From NCBI RefSeq assembly GCF_020080045.1, contig NZ_CP083451.1, positions 2,046,001-2,110,000 on the forward strand: 64,000 bases of DNA. Direction: 5' to 3'. The notes under the pieces are model-generated. The model was given only the letters and a program-made list of their open reading frames with translations, was not told the origin of the DNA and searched no databases. Position 1 is the first letter of the stretch. The number at the start of each line of letters is the position of its first letter. A program made the position numbers and the translations under genes. Below, piece after piece: positions 63,487-64,000 of the stretch. The stretch is from Comamonas odontotermitis (GTDB taxonomy: Bacteria > Pseudomonadota > Gammaproteobacteria > Burkholderiales > Burkholderiaceae_C).

Positions 63487-64000
63487 TTTGATTATTCTGA
63501 CGAGCTTAATCATAAGTAATTTTAAAAAATATTTGATTTAATAAATTAAACAGATTAATAATTATTTTATTGATGTAAAAAATCTATTAACAGAGTTTGA
63601 TATAAAAAATTGAATATCGCGCCTTGATCTAAATCAATCTCTGTGCGGTGTCGTTGTTTCTGGAGCAGTCAGACATAAATTTGCAATCGAGTATCCATAT
63701 TTAATATAAATTATTGAAGCTGAGTTAGGATAGATTTTTTTGAATTTGTTATAGGAAAAATAGATGGCTCGAATTGCCATTGACAATTTTTAGTTTTTTG
63801 AAAACCAATAGTATTTGTCAACTGTTGTTATTTTAAAAAATATAAATTAATTAGAAATTAAGTTTGAGACAAAAACTAGGAATGTGTAGCATTATTGAAG
63901 CATGTGTAATGCAGATGTTTCTAGAATGCATGATATTAAATGGTGTTTAGAGATGAATGCGAGTTGCGGCGAACATGACTAATTTTTTTAGAACATTGGG
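63487..64000. other. Sharply AT-rich terminal region
   Basis: From about 63480 to the window end the sequence changes abruptly to long A/T runs (for example near 63520-63600 and 63825-63860), unlike anything else in the window. No confident gene is seen, apart from a short frame that opens at ATG 63975 and runs off the edge (MTNFFRTLG). A FNR-type box lies inside. It may be a regulatory region of a gene beyond the window or a piece of acquired DNA. Confidence 0.55.
63624..63637. promoter_or_regulatory. Perfect FNR/ANR-type box
   Basis: TTGATCTAAATCAA matches the consensus TTGATNNNNATCAA at every fixed position. It lies in the AT-rich tail, about 350 bases upstream of the frame that opens at 63975. 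Confidence 0.6.

Noticed and set aside
63764-63793. Very short frame with an AGGA-like site in the AT-rich tail (MARIAIDNF)
   Set aside because: Nine codons in AT-rich sequence are expected by chance; could be a leader peptide, but nothing supports it.

Overview
The window is 64 kb of a GC-rich chromosome. Gene content and protein style (SoxR-RND efflux operon, orphan Bug-type binding protein, PrpE, Tex, separate Pol III chi subunit, LptF/LptG divergent from PepA, ClpS-ClpA) indicate a betaproteobacterium of the Comamonadaceae, probably close to Comamonas, Acidovorax or Delftia. The family call is inference: no rRNA, tRNA, CRISPR array, transposase or recognisable prophage gene is present, so no phylogenetic marker RNA was available. 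Most of the window is ordinary core genome.

Layout. 1-8.5 kb: the end of an unidentified gene, an MFS transporter, then SoxR divergent from a complete tripartite RND efflux operon with a SoxR-box-like dyad between them. 8.8-12.7 kb is an accessory stretch, all on the minus strand: an ASCH-domain protein, a DUF3578/MrcB_N-HNH nuclease overlapping a MazG-like pyrophosphohydrolase, and an ECF41 sigma factor with its partner carboxymuconolactone-decarboxylase-like protein, each preceded by a textbook ECF41 promoter. 12.9-17.6 kb: pyrimidine-type permease, RluA-type pseudouridine synthase, phosphatidylserine decarboxylase, HPP-CBS membrane protein. 18-24.6 kb: envelope genes (phosphoethanolamine transferase, LptG, LptF) and the pepA-holC-hypothetical cluster. 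24.7-28.8 kb: methionine ABC importer metN-metI, an unrelated gene, metQ. 28.9-42.8 kb: PP2C phosphatase, DinG/YoaA helicase, BamD, DnaE, ClpS, ClpA, cardiolipin synthase, exonuclease I. 43-57.3 kb: SpmA/B-like protein, PrpE, AEC transporter, GNAT, PdxH, SodC, LysR with a BASS transporter and a Bug protein, a secreted hypothetical, DUF72, Tex. 57.3-62.9 kb: alpha/beta hydrolase, NarL-type response regulator, AI-2E-like permease fused to a GAF domain. The last 1.1 kb has no gene: repeats and palindromes, then a sharply AT-rich tail holding a perfect FNR-type box.

Several dispersed intergenic repeats link distant parts of the window: a composite inverted-repeat element (1454-1687) with solo fragments at 26.4 and 44.3 kb; a 14-bp tandem unit shared by 1.5 and 63.2 kb; a 55-bp repeat in opposite orientations at 17.9 and 62.9 kb; and a short family (core TTTGATAGC plus GCGCTT) with at least seven copies, mostly beside stop codons.

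Most promising for new biology: the overlapping MrcB_N-HNH/MazG pair as a candidate two-gene antiphage module, the fully cis-readable ECF41 circuit, and the permease-GAF fusion.
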